A stretch of DNA of 64,000 bases from Microlunatus panaciterrae (GTDB lineage Bacteria > Actinomycetota > Actinomycetes > Propionibacteriales > Propionibacteriaceae). Below are positions 44,238-52,850 of the stretch, piece after piece. The translations under genes were made by a program, and so were the position numbers. The notes below the pieces were generated by a model. The model saw only the letters and a program-made list of their open reading frames with translations. It was not told where the DNA came from and searched no databases. The stretch is from the NCBI RefSeq assembly GCF_016907535.1, contig NZ_JAFBCF010000001.1, positions 2,046,001 to 2,110,000 on the forward strand, read 5' to 3'. The stretch's first letter is position 1. Each line of letters starts with the position of its first letter.

Positions 44238-46433
44238 TCAAGAAACGCTGGTGCTGCTGAGGCTACGCATCGCCGCTTTGGCTTCCCGGCGCCGGCGATG
44301 CAGGATCGGCTCGGTGTACCCGCTCGGTTGGCGGGCTCCCGCCATGATCAGCTCGAGGGCGGTCTGGAAGGCAATGCTCGACTCGAAGGCGGGAGCCATC
44401 GGCCGATAGGCCGGATCCGTACTGTTCTGCCGGTCGACGACCGCGGCCATCCGCTCCAGACTCTGTCTCACCCTCTCGGGGGTGATCACCTTGTGCCGCA
44501 ACCAGTTGGCCAGCAGCTGGCTGGAGATCCGCAAGGTGGCCCGGTCCTCCATCAGTGACACCTCGTGGATGTCAGGAACCTTTGAACAACCGATGCCCTG
44601 ATCGATCCAGCGCACCACGTAGCCGAGGATCGACTGGACGTTGTTGTCGACCTCCTCGGCCTTCTCGTGGTCGGTCCAGCCGGTGTCGGTAGCCAGCGGG
44701 ATGGTCAGCAGGTCACCAAGCGATGCCCTGTTCTGTCCGGCAAGCTCACGTTGCCGCTGAGCCACGTCCACCTGGTGATAATGCAGCGCGTGCAGAGTGG
44801 CCGCCGTTGGCGAGGGCACCCAGGCGGTGTTCGCGCCCGCCTGCGGTTGGGCGATCTTCTGTTCCAGCATGTCGGCCATCAGGTCAGGCATGGCCCACAT
44901 CCCCTTGCCGATCTGTGCTCTGCCCTGCATCCCGGTGGAGAGACCGGCGTCGACGTTAGCGTCCTCGTAAGCCGTGATCCAGACCTGTTTCTTCATGTCG
45001 GCCTTGCGAACCATCGCCCCGGCTTCCATCGAGGTGTGAATCTCATCCCCGGTGCGGTCGAGGAAACCGGTGTTGATGAAGGCAACCCGCTCCCGTGCGG
45101 CATGGATCGCGGCGCGAAGATTGACGCTGGTGCGCCGCTCCTCGTCCATGATGCCCATCTTGATCGTGTTCGGCTGGAGGCGGAGAAGCCGCTCAACCGC
45201 GCCGAACAGCTCGTTGGCGAAGGCAACCTCATCGGGGCCGTGCATCTTGGGCTTGACGATGTAGATGGAGCCGGTGCGGCTGTTGCGCAGCTCGTTGGCC
45301 CCGCTCAGTCCCGGCAGGGCCGCGAGGCTCGTGATCACTGCGTCCAGGATGCCCTCGGGGACCTCGGCGCCGTCCCCGTCAAGGACGGCGTCGCTGGTCA
45401 TCAGCAGCCCCACGTTGCGGACGAGGAGCAGGGCCCGTCCCGGAAGACTGATCTCGCTGCCGTCTCCTGCGGTGAATTTGCGATCGGGGGCCAGCCGGCG
45501 GATGAAGGTGGTTCCCGACTTGGTGACCTCCTCGCTGAGGGTTCCTTGGTTCAGCCGGAGCCAGTTCCGGTAGGCCAGCACCTTGTCTTCAGCATCGACC
45601 GCGGCGACCGAGTCCTCGAAGTCCACGATCGTGGTGACGGCGGCCTCGACGACGATATCCTTCACGCCGGCACGGTCGCGGGCGCCGATGGAGTGCCCAG
45701 GGTCGATCTGGATAACGACGTGAAGGCCGTGGTTGCGCAGCAGGATGCTGCTGGGCGCGTCAGGCTCTCCGGTGTAGCCGCGGAACTTCGCCTGGTCCAC
45801 CAAACCGGTGGTCCGACCGTCCGCGAGTGTGACCACGAGTTGTGCTGCCTCTACCCGGTACGCCTGGGCGTCAGCGTGGGAGCCGCCTGACAGAGGGAAG
45901 AACTGGTCGAGGTAGGCCCGGGCCGCGGCAACGACCTTGGCGCCGCGCGCCTGGTCGTATCCGCTGCGCGGCCTCGATCCGTCCTCGGCGGGGATGGCGT
46001 CGGTACCGTAGAGGGCGTCGTACAACGATCCCCACCGAGCATTCGCTGCGTTGAGCGTGAAGCGAGCGTTCAGGACCGGGACCACCAGCTGCGGCCCGGC
46101 GATGTCACTGATCTCGGGATCGACGTTCGCCGTGCTGACCGTGAACGGGCCCGGGTCGGGGACCAGATAGCCGATCTCCCGCAGGAACGCAACGTAGGCC
46201 GGTGGATCGAGGTCAGTCCGGTGGTCTCGGTGCCACTGGTCGATCCTTGTCTGCAGTTCGTCGCGCCGGTCGAGCAACGCCCGGTTCCTGGGGGCGAAGT
46301 CGGCGATCAACTGCCCGAAGTCATCCCAGAAACCCTCCGCGTCCACGGCCGAGTCCGGCAACACCTCCTCGGTCAGGAAGTCGAACACGCTCCTGGCCAC
46401 CTGTAGACCTCCGACTGAGACTCGATCCGTCAT
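44238..46433 (-). CDS. glcB: malate synthase G
   Basis: 731-aa enzyme condensing glyoxylate with acetyl-CoA to malate; length fits the G isoform (~720-740 aa). Seen: N-terminal [46 protein letters not shown] (catalytic Asp/Glu region), [39 protein letters not shown], the acetyl-CoA region [10 protein letters not shown] and C-terminal [14 protein letters not shown]-type block ([20 protein letters not shown]). ATG 46433 has AAAGGAAAG upstream. It lies 107 nt after the GlcG-like gene in the same direction. Uses glyoxylate made by GlcDEF. Confidence 0.95.
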   Translation of the reverse strand: MTDRVSVGGLQVARSVFDFLTEEVLPDSAVDAEGFWDDFGQLIADFAPRNRALLDRRDELQTRIDQWHRDHRTDLDPPAYVAFLREIGYLVPDPGPFTVSTANVDPEISDIAGPQLVVPVLNARFTLNAANARWGSLYDALYGTDAIPAEDGSRPRSGYDQARGAKVVAAARAYLDQFFPLSGGSHADAQAYRVEAAQLVVTLADGRTTGLVDQAKFRGYTGEPDAPSSILLRNHGLHVVIQIDPGHSIGARDRAGVKDIVVEAAVTTIVDFEDSVAAVDAEDKVLAYRNWLRLNQGTLSEEVTKSGTTFIRRLAPDRKFTAGDGSEISLPGRALLLVRNVGLLMTSDAVLDGDGAEVPEGILDAVITSLAALPGLSGANELRNSRTGSIYIVKPKMHGPDEVAFANELFGAVERLLRLQPNTIKMGIMDEERRTSVNLRAAIHAARERVAFINTGFLDRTGDEIHTSMEAGAMVRKADMKKQVWITAYEDANVDAGLSTGMQGRAQIGKGMWAMPDLMADMLEQKIAQPQAGANTAWVPSPTAATLHALHYHQVDVAQRQRELAGQNRASLGDLLTIPLATDTGWTDHEKAEEVDNNVQSILGYVVRWIDQGIGCSKVPDIHEVSLMEDRATLRISSQLLANWLRHKVITPERVRQSLERMAAVVDRQNSTDPAYRPMAPAFESSIAFQTALELIMAGARQPSGYTEPILHRRRREAKAAMRSLSSTSVS

Positions 46434-46540
46434 CTCTTTCCTTTCCCTTCCAGCGTGCTCACCAAGTTCTTGGGCCAGTCGACTCGAGCGTCTCCGGCGG
46501 ACGAGAGATGCTGCGGTGCTGCGGGCATCCCGCCAGCCGA

Positions 46541-46996
46541 TCAATCCGAGGGGTCGAGGACCAGCCCCGCCCTGCTCACGCCGAAGGCACAGCACATCTC
46601 ATCCTGGTCGCCGGTGCCGCCACTGGCCCCTGCTGCTCCGAGGACGGCTCCGTCCTGGTCGCGGATGAGTACAGCACCGGGTTGTGGCAGGAACCGACCC
46701 CTGCCGGTCGCGGCCAACGAGACGAAGAAGTTGGGGTTGTCCTCAGCACGAGCGGCAAGGACGCGGCTCGACGTACCCATGGCTACCGCAGCCCAGGCCT
46801 TGCCAAGTGCCACATCGAACCGGAACATGCTGGCTCCGTCCTGTCGCTGGGCGGCGATGAGGTGGCCGGACGGGTCCACCACCACCACGGTCAGCGGCGG
46901 CACTGCCTCCTCGATGGCGTGCGCGGCGGCTTGCTCGATGATCAGGCTCGCTTGGGCGAGGGTGAGCGGGCCCGGTGGAGTGTTCGCTGTTGCCAT
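46541..46996 (-). CDS. GlcG/HbpS-family heme-degrading-domain protein
   Basis: 151-aa Haem_degrading (DUF336) protein: [54 protein letters not shown] and [19 protein letters not shown]. In enterobacteria glcG lies in the glc operon; HbpS in Streptomyces binds heme and senses redox. The molecular role here is unknown. ATG 46996 has TAGGAG at 6 nt. It sits between glycosidase paralog 2 (64 nt upstream) and glcB on one strand, which ties the glycosidase to the glycolate genes. Confidence 0.88.
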   Translation of the reverse strand: MATANTPPGPLTLAQASLIIEQAAAHAIEEAVPPLTVVVVDPSGHLIAAQRQDGASMFRFDVALGKAWAAVAMGTSSRVLAARAEDNPNFFVSLAATGRGRFLPQPGAVLIRDQDGAVLGAAGASGGTGDQDEMCCAFGVSRAGLVLDPSD

Positions 46997-47060
46997 GGTG
47001 TGCTCCTAGCTTGACGTCAGTGGTGAGCCGGATGCGATCTGCCGGTGGGGCAGCCGCAGG

Positions 47061-49757
47061 TCATTGCGGTGACACGCGTCCCCAGCGGAGGGCCGGATCG
47101 GCGTGCACCACGAAGTACGGCTGGTTGGAGAGGTGAACCGGGTCGAGGCGGGGATAGAGAGCGGTCCCGTGGGGACTGCGGACCTCGACGAAGTATTGAA
47201 GGGAGTACGGACCTGATGTGCAGTCGGCAGGGATATCCAAGCTGAACCGGTCCCCGTCCGCGACCGTCGATGCCACGAGCCATGACGCGGCCTGGTTCAC
47301 CGGCCGGTAGTGCACCCGGATGGACACGTCAGAACCTGCGGGAGCCGCGAAGGAGAGCTGAAGCCGTTCACCCTTCTTGAAGGCCGGCGGCGGGACGTGG
47401 CCCAGCTGAGGCTGGAGCCTGGGCGCAGTGCGGGTGGCCACTCCAGGACGGTCGGCGTGCCGGAGGCAGTCGTTACCTGCGGCATGGCTGGTCAAGGCGG
47501 CGATATCCCTGTCAATGCCTGGTAACCGGTCGACCCAATGACCACGTTGGTAAGGCGCTCGGCCGAACGGGAGGTCGCGTTGGTACGCGTCCGCCGAGTC
47601 GGCTGCCTGCTGCCACGCATCCCGCGCTGAGCGGTATTCGGCCAGGGCCGAGTCGAGCACGGCCACCTGGGCGGTCCGTTCGTGCCACCGCCAGGCCACG
47701 GCGGCCCGGAACTTGTGGGCGAAGAACTGGCCGAGGTGGGCGAGGATCTCGACATCGATCGCCAGCCGTCGGAAGGCTTCGCTCAGGTCGGTGAGCTGAC
47801 GTGCCGAGCTGAGGTGGTCCAGAGCGGACTGGGCCAGAAACTGCAACCAGTCAGCCACCTCCATCGGCGAGTACTTGGCTGTGGCTTCGTCACCCAGCAG
47901 CGAGTCGACGTACTCGTCGACGGTGGCGAAGAGCTCCGGGTCCAGGGTGCTGGTGTTGCCGAAGGTATATGGAGGGGTCATGTCGAAGCGTGAGTCCGGC
48001 TGCCAACCAAACGGCGCGAACGGGTTCTCTGCCGTGTGCTCGTCTGCCACCAGGGGGATGTTCGTGTACATCTCGGGCCAGTACGCGTTCCCCGCCACTG
48101 ATGGCGCGTGCGCCGTCAGGACCAACGGCAAGATGCGGCTGGCGAAGCCCAGCGCCGCCTCGCAGTCGGCGGTGCCGGCTCCGAACCGGCTGCGGAGGTA
48201 GCGACGCCACGACTCGGGGTCCGCGCCCGGATCATAGCTCAGGCGGCCCCAGAGCCGGAGGGTGTAGAGATACTTCTGCCACCCGCTAGACCCGGGCCCG
48301 GAGAGCTCAGGGTCACGGTAGAGGTCCCGGTCTGTTCGGGGCGTCTGCTGCTCCAAGGGGCGGCTGGCTGAGTCCTTGCGGCCAAGGAACGTGAGAGGTT
48401 CGAACCACTCGATTCCCTGGGAACCCGCGAAGGTGGCCTGTCGGCCGATGCCGGCCGCCATGGCTGGGTCGCCCCACAGGAGTACTCGCTGGGTGCCCGG
48501 CCAAACTCGGTGCAGGAGTTGGTATTCGGCGTCGTCGCGGGCGTAGTCCGCGTACCCGTAGCGGGTGAAGCTCCGCCGCCGGGTGGTCGCTGCGCCATCG
48601 CGGCCGTCGGCGGAGTGCTCAGCTGCGGAGCCTCCGACTCCGAACTCGCGGGACCGGATCGACGCCTGGTGATAGGGCAGGCCCATATGCTCTCCCCAGT
48701 ACTTCGTGGACAGCGTGAACGGCGCATCATGGCTGCCCAACACCTCCAGCAGTTCGTCGTTCACCCCCTTGGCGTGCGCGTCGAGCCGGATGGGGCGTGC
48801 CACCCTGTCCAGGGCTGCGGTGACGACGCGCCAGAAGTCGTGCGTGGGCTCGGGCACCCCACCCTCGAAGTGCACCCGGAAGGTGAGGGCGCTGATCTCA
48901 GGACAGGCTCGCAACAGCATCTCCAACGCCTCGCCGCAGTAGGTCGCATGGTTGGACGCGTCGAGGCCAGAGATCAGCCACCTCTCCGACGGGATCACGG
49001 GGTCGAGTCGGTAGGCGTGGTTCCACAGACCGAGGCCGAACTCGAGACCACGTAGGGAGGCCGCTGACGCGATGTACTGCAGAGACTCCAGGTTCCGCTG
49101 CCGCTCGTCCTCGGTGAGTCCCGCCACTGCCACGTCGTACCCGGGCACCGAGAAAAGGAAGGGGTAGACAAAGCAGAGATAGTTGTCGGTCACGCGCTTG
49201 TCGATCAGGTAGTCGTAGGCCAGCCCGAACCCGAGGCTGAAGCGGTTGAACCGCTGCACGGCCAGCTCGGTGAGATATTCGTCCCAGAACCCGCGGTCAT
49301 GGAACCAGGCGGAATCCGTTGCGTGGCAGGAGAACATGCGGCTGACACTGCGGACCGCGACATGCGGGTGCTCGTAGCGCGCCGGCAGGGTCGACAGCGC
49401 GGTAGCAGGTGTGTCGCTGCAGCGCAGAATGTCACTGAGCTCCGTCAACGCGTAGACGGCGCCCGCTTCGTCGGCCACCACGATTGCCAGGGTCTGGCTC
49501 TCGGCTGGGGTCCGGGCCATGGCGAAGGACTCCGCCGGCAGCTGTTCGGGGGCGGCTGCCGCCTGCATAACCTGGGCGGCCAGCGCTCCGCCCGGAGCAG
49601 CCAGAAGCACGCGTTGCCCGGCCTCGTGAGGGTGGTCGGTGAGGGTCAGCCCCCGGTTTCGAGCCGTCGCCCGGAGGAAGTCGATGGCCCAGGCTGTGGA
49701 GGCGTGCACGGGGACCGGTCGCTCCCAACCGACGAATACCCTCCGGGACCGAGTCAC
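47061..49757 (-). CDS. putative glycoside hydrolase, unclassified, paralog 2
   Basis: 898-aa paralog with the same architecture: N-terminal alpha/beta domain (STAWAIDFLRATARNRGL, AVYALTELSDIL), barrel-like core with FGLGLWNHAYR, VHFEGGVPEP (E298), LDAHAKGVND, KYWGEHMGLPYHQAS and WPGTQRVLLWGDP, and C-terminal VHYRPVNQAA and LSNQPYFVV. It has insertions after the GLPYHQAS block and in the middle (ENPFAPFGWQPDS) absent from the others, so it is the most divergent copy. GTG 49757 is chosen as the nearest start giving the family length, but AAGGGG lies about 12 nt upstream; TTG 49769 and TTG 49799 are alternatives. Leads a presumed operon with the GlcG-like gene and glcB. Confidence 0.7.
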   Translation of the reverse strand: MTRSRRVFVGWERPVPVHASTAWAIDFLRATARNRGLTLTDHPHEAGQRVLLAAPGGALAAQVMQAAAAPEQLPAESFAMARTPAESQTLAIVVADEAGAVYALTELSDILRCSDTPATALSTLPARYEHPHVAVRSVSRMFSCHATDSAWFHDRGFWDEYLTELAVQRFNRFSLGFGLAYDYLIDKRVTDNYLCFVYPFLFSVPGYDVAVAGLTEDERQRNLESLQYIASAASLRGLEFGLGLWNHAYRLDPVIPSERWLISGLDASNHATYCGEALEMLLRACPEISALTFRVHFEGGVPEPTHDFWRVVTAALDRVARPIRLDAHAKGVNDELLEVLGSHDAPFTLSTKYWGEHMGLPYHQASIRSREFGVGGSAAEHSADGRDGAATTRRRSFTRYGYADYARDDAEYQLLHRVWPGTQRVLLWGDPAMAAGIGRQATFAGSQGIEWFEPLTFLGRKDSASRPLEQQTPRTDRDLYRDPELSGPGSSGWQKYLYTLRLWGRLSYDPGADPESWRRYLRSRFGAGTADCEAALGFASRILPLVLTAHAPSVAGNAYWPEMYTNIPLVADEHTAENPFAPFGWQPDSRFDMTPPYTFGNTSTLDPELFATVDEYVDSLLGDEATAKYSPMEVADWLQFLAQSALDHLSSARQLTDLSEAFRRLAIDVEILAHLGQFFAHKFRAAVAWRWHERTAQVAVLDSALAEYRSARDAWQQAADSADAYQRDLPFGRAPYQRGHWVDRLPGIDRDIAALTSHAAGNDCLRHADRPGVATRTAPRLQPQLGHVPPPAFKKGERLQLSFAAPAGSDVSIRVHYRPVNQAASWLVASTVADGDRFSLDIPADCTSGPYSLQYFVEVRSPHGTALYPRLDPVHLSNQPYFVVHADPALRWGRVSPQ

Positions 49758-49833
49758 GCGGAAACTCAACCCCTTCCGGCTGCAGTGTGTCCGTGACAAC
49801 CGAGGCTAGGGTGTCCACCAATTGAAGTCAATC

Positions 49834-49848
49834 TTCCGGCTTGTGGAA
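49834..49848. promoter_or_regulatory. candidate IclR operator, site B
   Basis: TTCCG-GCTTG-TGGAA in the 196-nt gap between the divergent paralogs 2 and 3, 106 nt before paralog 3 and 77 nt before the chosen paralog 2 start. It matches sites A and C in both half-sites. Confidence 0.6.
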
Positions 49849-49953
49849 TGTCGCCGCGAAGAAAGTTTGGCCGGGGATATTGCCGGATCGAGACCTTCAT
49901 GCCAATCTGTCCAACATGCGGTCTTGACCATTCACCATGCGAAAAGAGCAACG

Positions 49954-52533
49954 ATGCCTTCGGATCCCGTGTCCACCCTGAGAACAACTGTGAGCCGCTC
50001 GCTGAGCGGACCGACGGTGGAGTGGGCCCTCGGCCGACTCGACAGCCGACTGCAGAGCCGTGGTCTGCACAGGTCCGACGGCGAGGACGGTGACGGGCCT
50101 CTGCTGCGGATCTCGCCCGCGGTCGAGGTGGCCGAAGACGCCACGCCGCATGCCGCCAGTGGTGGGGTCGAGGCCTTCGACTACGTCCCCGAGCCGGATG
50201 GGTCGATCACGATCGCCGCGGGTGGGGCGATCGGAGCGGCCTATGGGCTGATCGGCCTCGGTGACCGCGTTTCGCTGCGAGGCTCGTGGGAGGCGGCGTT
50301 GGACGGTATCGGCGCTGCAGGTGGCAGCCCCGCGGTCCCGGTCCGCGGAATCGTGCGCTCGTTCTCGAGCGTCGATGAGGACCTTCCCTGGTTTCGCGAC
50401 CACACTTTCTGGACCGAGTATCTCGACTGGATGGCCGAGTCGCGGTTCAACCGGTTCCACCTGGCCCTCGGAATGCAGTACAACTACGGGGCCGACCGTC
50501 ATGGTGCGACCGACAACTACCTGTGCTTCGCCTACCCGTTCCTACTCGAGGTGGACGGTTGGGACGTCACAGCGGACGGCGTGACGCCGGAGGAGCGGGA
50601 CGAGAACCTGCAGATGCTGCGGTTCATCTCGGCTGAGACCAAGCGCCGCGGCATGTCTTTCCAGCTTGGGCTGTGGAACCACGCCTACGACTACGGACGG
50701 GACTCGCGGCACCGCTACGAGATCCTGGGCCTGACCCCCGAGACTCACGGTGACTACTCCGCGGCCGCACTGGCTCAGTTGCTGGCGGAGTGCCCCGATA
50801 TCGACGGGCTGACCTTCCGCGTGCACTACGAAGGTGGCATCCACGACCAGGATCACGAGATCTTCTGGGAGAAGGTCTTCGCTGGAGCGTCCGGATCCGG
50901 CCGGAGCCTTGAAATCGACATGCACGCCAAGGGTGTGGACAAGGCTTTGCTCGATGCCGCAGCCAAGCCCAATCTGCGGCCGGTCCTGTCGGCGAAGTAC
51001 TGGGCTGAGCACCAAGGTCTTCCCTATCACCAGGCGTCCATCCGGCGTCGGGAGGAGGCCAAGCCGATCCCACCCGGCCACGAGATGACCGGGGTCACCG
51101 AATTCTCGCGCCGGTTCACCCGGTACGGGTACGCAGACTTTCTGAGCGAAGACCGCGAGGCGGAGCTGATGTTTCGGGTCTGGCCCGGAACTCAGAAGCT
51201 GCTCCTCTGGGGCGACCCCGAGCAGGCCGCGGGTTACGGGCGGCTGGCGACGTTCGGCGGCTCTCAGGGCGTAGATGTGTGTGAGCCGCTCTTCTTCAAA
51301 GGCCGCAAGGGCTCTGGTGTCCCGGGTGGCCGCGACCCCTACATCGCCCCCGATCTCCAACTGGGCCTGGCGGACTGGACGAAGTACCGCTACACCTACC
51401 TGGTGTGGGGCAGGATGCTGTTCAACCCGGACGCGCCGGCCGACGAGTGGCGAGCGTTTCTCACCGAGACGTACGGCGACCATGCCGACAGCGTGGAACG
51501 TGCCCTGTCACCGCTCAGCAGAATCCTGCCACTGGTGACCGTCGTGCATGGGGTCGGCGGATCCAACAACGGATACTGGCCGGAGATCTACACCAACCTT
51601 CCGATCACGAGCGGCGTGGACCCCGGCCACTATGGCAGTGACACCGATTCGCCTCCGGTGTGGGGCACCGTGAGCCCATTCGACCCAACGACGTTCTACA
51701 TCATCAACGAATACGCCAAGGACCTTGTCGACGGCACGGTGGGAGCACGATATACACCGTGGGAAGTGGCGCAATGGTTGGAGGGGTTCGTCGCTGAGGC
51801 CGAGGAGCACCTGAGCGCACTACGGCTGGTGACCAGCCAGGAAGCCCAGTTTCGCCGTACCGTGATCGACCTCGAGGTGCTCAGCTGCCTGGGTCGGTTC
51901 TTCGCGGCCAAGTTCCGGTCCGCGACCCAGTACGGGGTCTACCAGCAGTGCGGCAGCGGGGCGGCGCTGCGCTCCGCTGTGGCGGAGAACGTCAAGGCGC
52001 GTGACGCCTTTGCCACGATTCTCGATCGGGTCGAGGGCATCTACCAGGAGGACCTGAAGTTCGGCGACGGCGCCTCCGAGCACGGGCACTGGGCGCTTCG
52101 CCTTCCCGCTGTCGAACGGGATCTCCAGGCGATGAAGGCGGAACTGGACGCACTGCAGGCGCCTTCGGACGTGCCGGCGCCCGCCCACCCCTTACGAGCG
52201 GCCACCAGCGGCATCAGACACACGCCGCCGGAGGCGTTCCGGCGCGGTGAGGATCTAGCGATCAGCCTGGACTCCCACGATGCGACGGTGCGTGGGGTGA
52301 CGCTCTGCTATCGGCATGTCAATCAGGCTGAGCACTATCAGACTGCCACGATGCAGCGCAGCGGCGACTCTTTCGAAGCGGTGATACCGGCCGCCCACAC
52401 CGGCTCAAGCTATCCCCTGATGTACTTCTTCGACGTCGACCTGGGCGAGACCCGCAGTCTGCATCCGCGCTTCAACGCGGCCCTGTCCAACCAGCCCTAC
52501 CACGTCATCTTCAGTGAAGACCGACGACCTTGA
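49954..52533 (+). CDS. putative glycoside hydrolase, unclassified, paralog 3
   Basis: 859-aa paralog, closest to paralog 1. Conserved blocks: FWTEYLDWMAESRFNRFHLA, FQLGLWNHAYD, VHYEGGIHDQ (E293), IDMHAKGVDK (D322), KYWAEHQGLPYHQAS (E352), WPGTQKLLLWGDP (D421), SNNGYWPEIYTNLP, and C-terminal LCYRHVNQAE and LSNQPYHVI. E-D-E-D spacing (29, 30, 69) agrees with paralog 1 (28, 30, 68). ATG 49954 is the start that aligns with the paralogs, with only a weak AAGAG site. No signal peptide is seen. It is followed after a 317-nt gap by the importer operon in the same direction. Confidence 0.72.
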   Translation: MPSDPVSTLRTTVSRSLSGPTVEWALGRLDSRLQSRGLHRSDGEDGDGPLLRISPAVEVAEDATPHAASGGVEAFDYVPEPDGSITIAAGGAIGAAYGLIGLGDRVSLRGSWEAALDGIGAAGGSPAVPVRGIVRSFSSVDEDLPWFRDHTFWTEYLDWMAESRFNRFHLALGMQYNYGADRHGATDNYLCFAYPFLLEVDGWDVTADGVTPEERDENLQMLRFISAETKRRGMSFQLGLWNHAYDYGRDSRHRYEILGLTPETHGDYSAAALAQLLAECPDIDGLTFRVHYEGGIHDQDHEIFWEKVFAGASGSGRSLEIDMHAKGVDKALLDAAAKPNLRPVLSAKYWAEHQGLPYHQASIRRREEAKPIPPGHEMTGVTEFSRRFTRYGYADFLSEDREAELMFRVWPGTQKLLLWGDPEQAAGYGRLATFGGSQGVDVCEPLFFKGRKGSGVPGGRDPYIAPDLQLGLADWTKYRYTYLVWGRMLFNPDAPADEWRAFLTETYGDHADSVERALSPLSRILPLVTVVHGVGGSNNGYWPEIYTNLPITSGVDPGHYGSDTDSPPVWGTVSPFDPTTFYIINEYAKDLVDGTVGARYTPWEVAQWLEGFVAEAEEHLSALRLVTSQEAQFRRTVIDLEVLSCLGRFFAAKFRSATQYGVYQQCGSGAALRSAVAENVKARDAFATILDRVEGIYQEDLKFGDGASEHGHWALRLPAVERDLQAMKAELDALQAPSDVPAPAHPLRAATSGIRHTPPEAFRRGEDLAISLDSHDATVRGVTLCYRHVNQAEHYQTATMQRSGDSFEAVIPAAHTGSSYPLMYFFDVDLGETRSLHPRFNAALSNQPYHVIFSEDRRP

Positions 52534-52850
52534 TGGTCCTGTACCGCGGCCATCATCTGCTGAGGCGATGGGCACCGAAGCGACTGTCACGAGATCGTCA
52601 CGAGGCATTGACCTGGACCGGTGGGAGCCGTAGAGTCATGGCAAGCGATTCCGCATGGTGGAGTCGTTCTGCCGCTTAATGGAGATTCCACCTGATCTGC
52701 ACCGCAGGTTCGTGATCGCCCAGCCGGTCACATTCCCGCATTCCCACCACTTCAGCATCAGATTGACGCCTTCAGCGCCGTCGCCAGGGCGCGAGGTCGG
52801 TACTTCCGTCAGTAGCACACTCACAGCGACGCTCGTGAAAGGCAGACGCA
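52534..52850. promoter_or_regulatory. importer operon control region
   Basis: 317-nt gene-free stretch. It holds a direct repeat GTCACGAG (52586-52593, 52597-52604) and the 15-bp site C. It also holds AAAGG before the ATG of the binding-protein gene. No RNA gene is recognised. Confidence 0.5.
52649..52663. promoter_or_regulatory. candidate IclR operator, site C
   Basis: TTCCG-CATGG-TGGAG, with outer GAT/GTC symmetry, 188 nt upstream of the importer binding-protein gene. One mismatch to sites A and B. Confidence 0.55.

Noticed and set aside
52678-52692. Second IclR-like site before the importer (AATGGAGATTCCACC)
   Set aside because: Half-sites are in inverted order and spacing compared with sites A-C, so it does not match the consensus.
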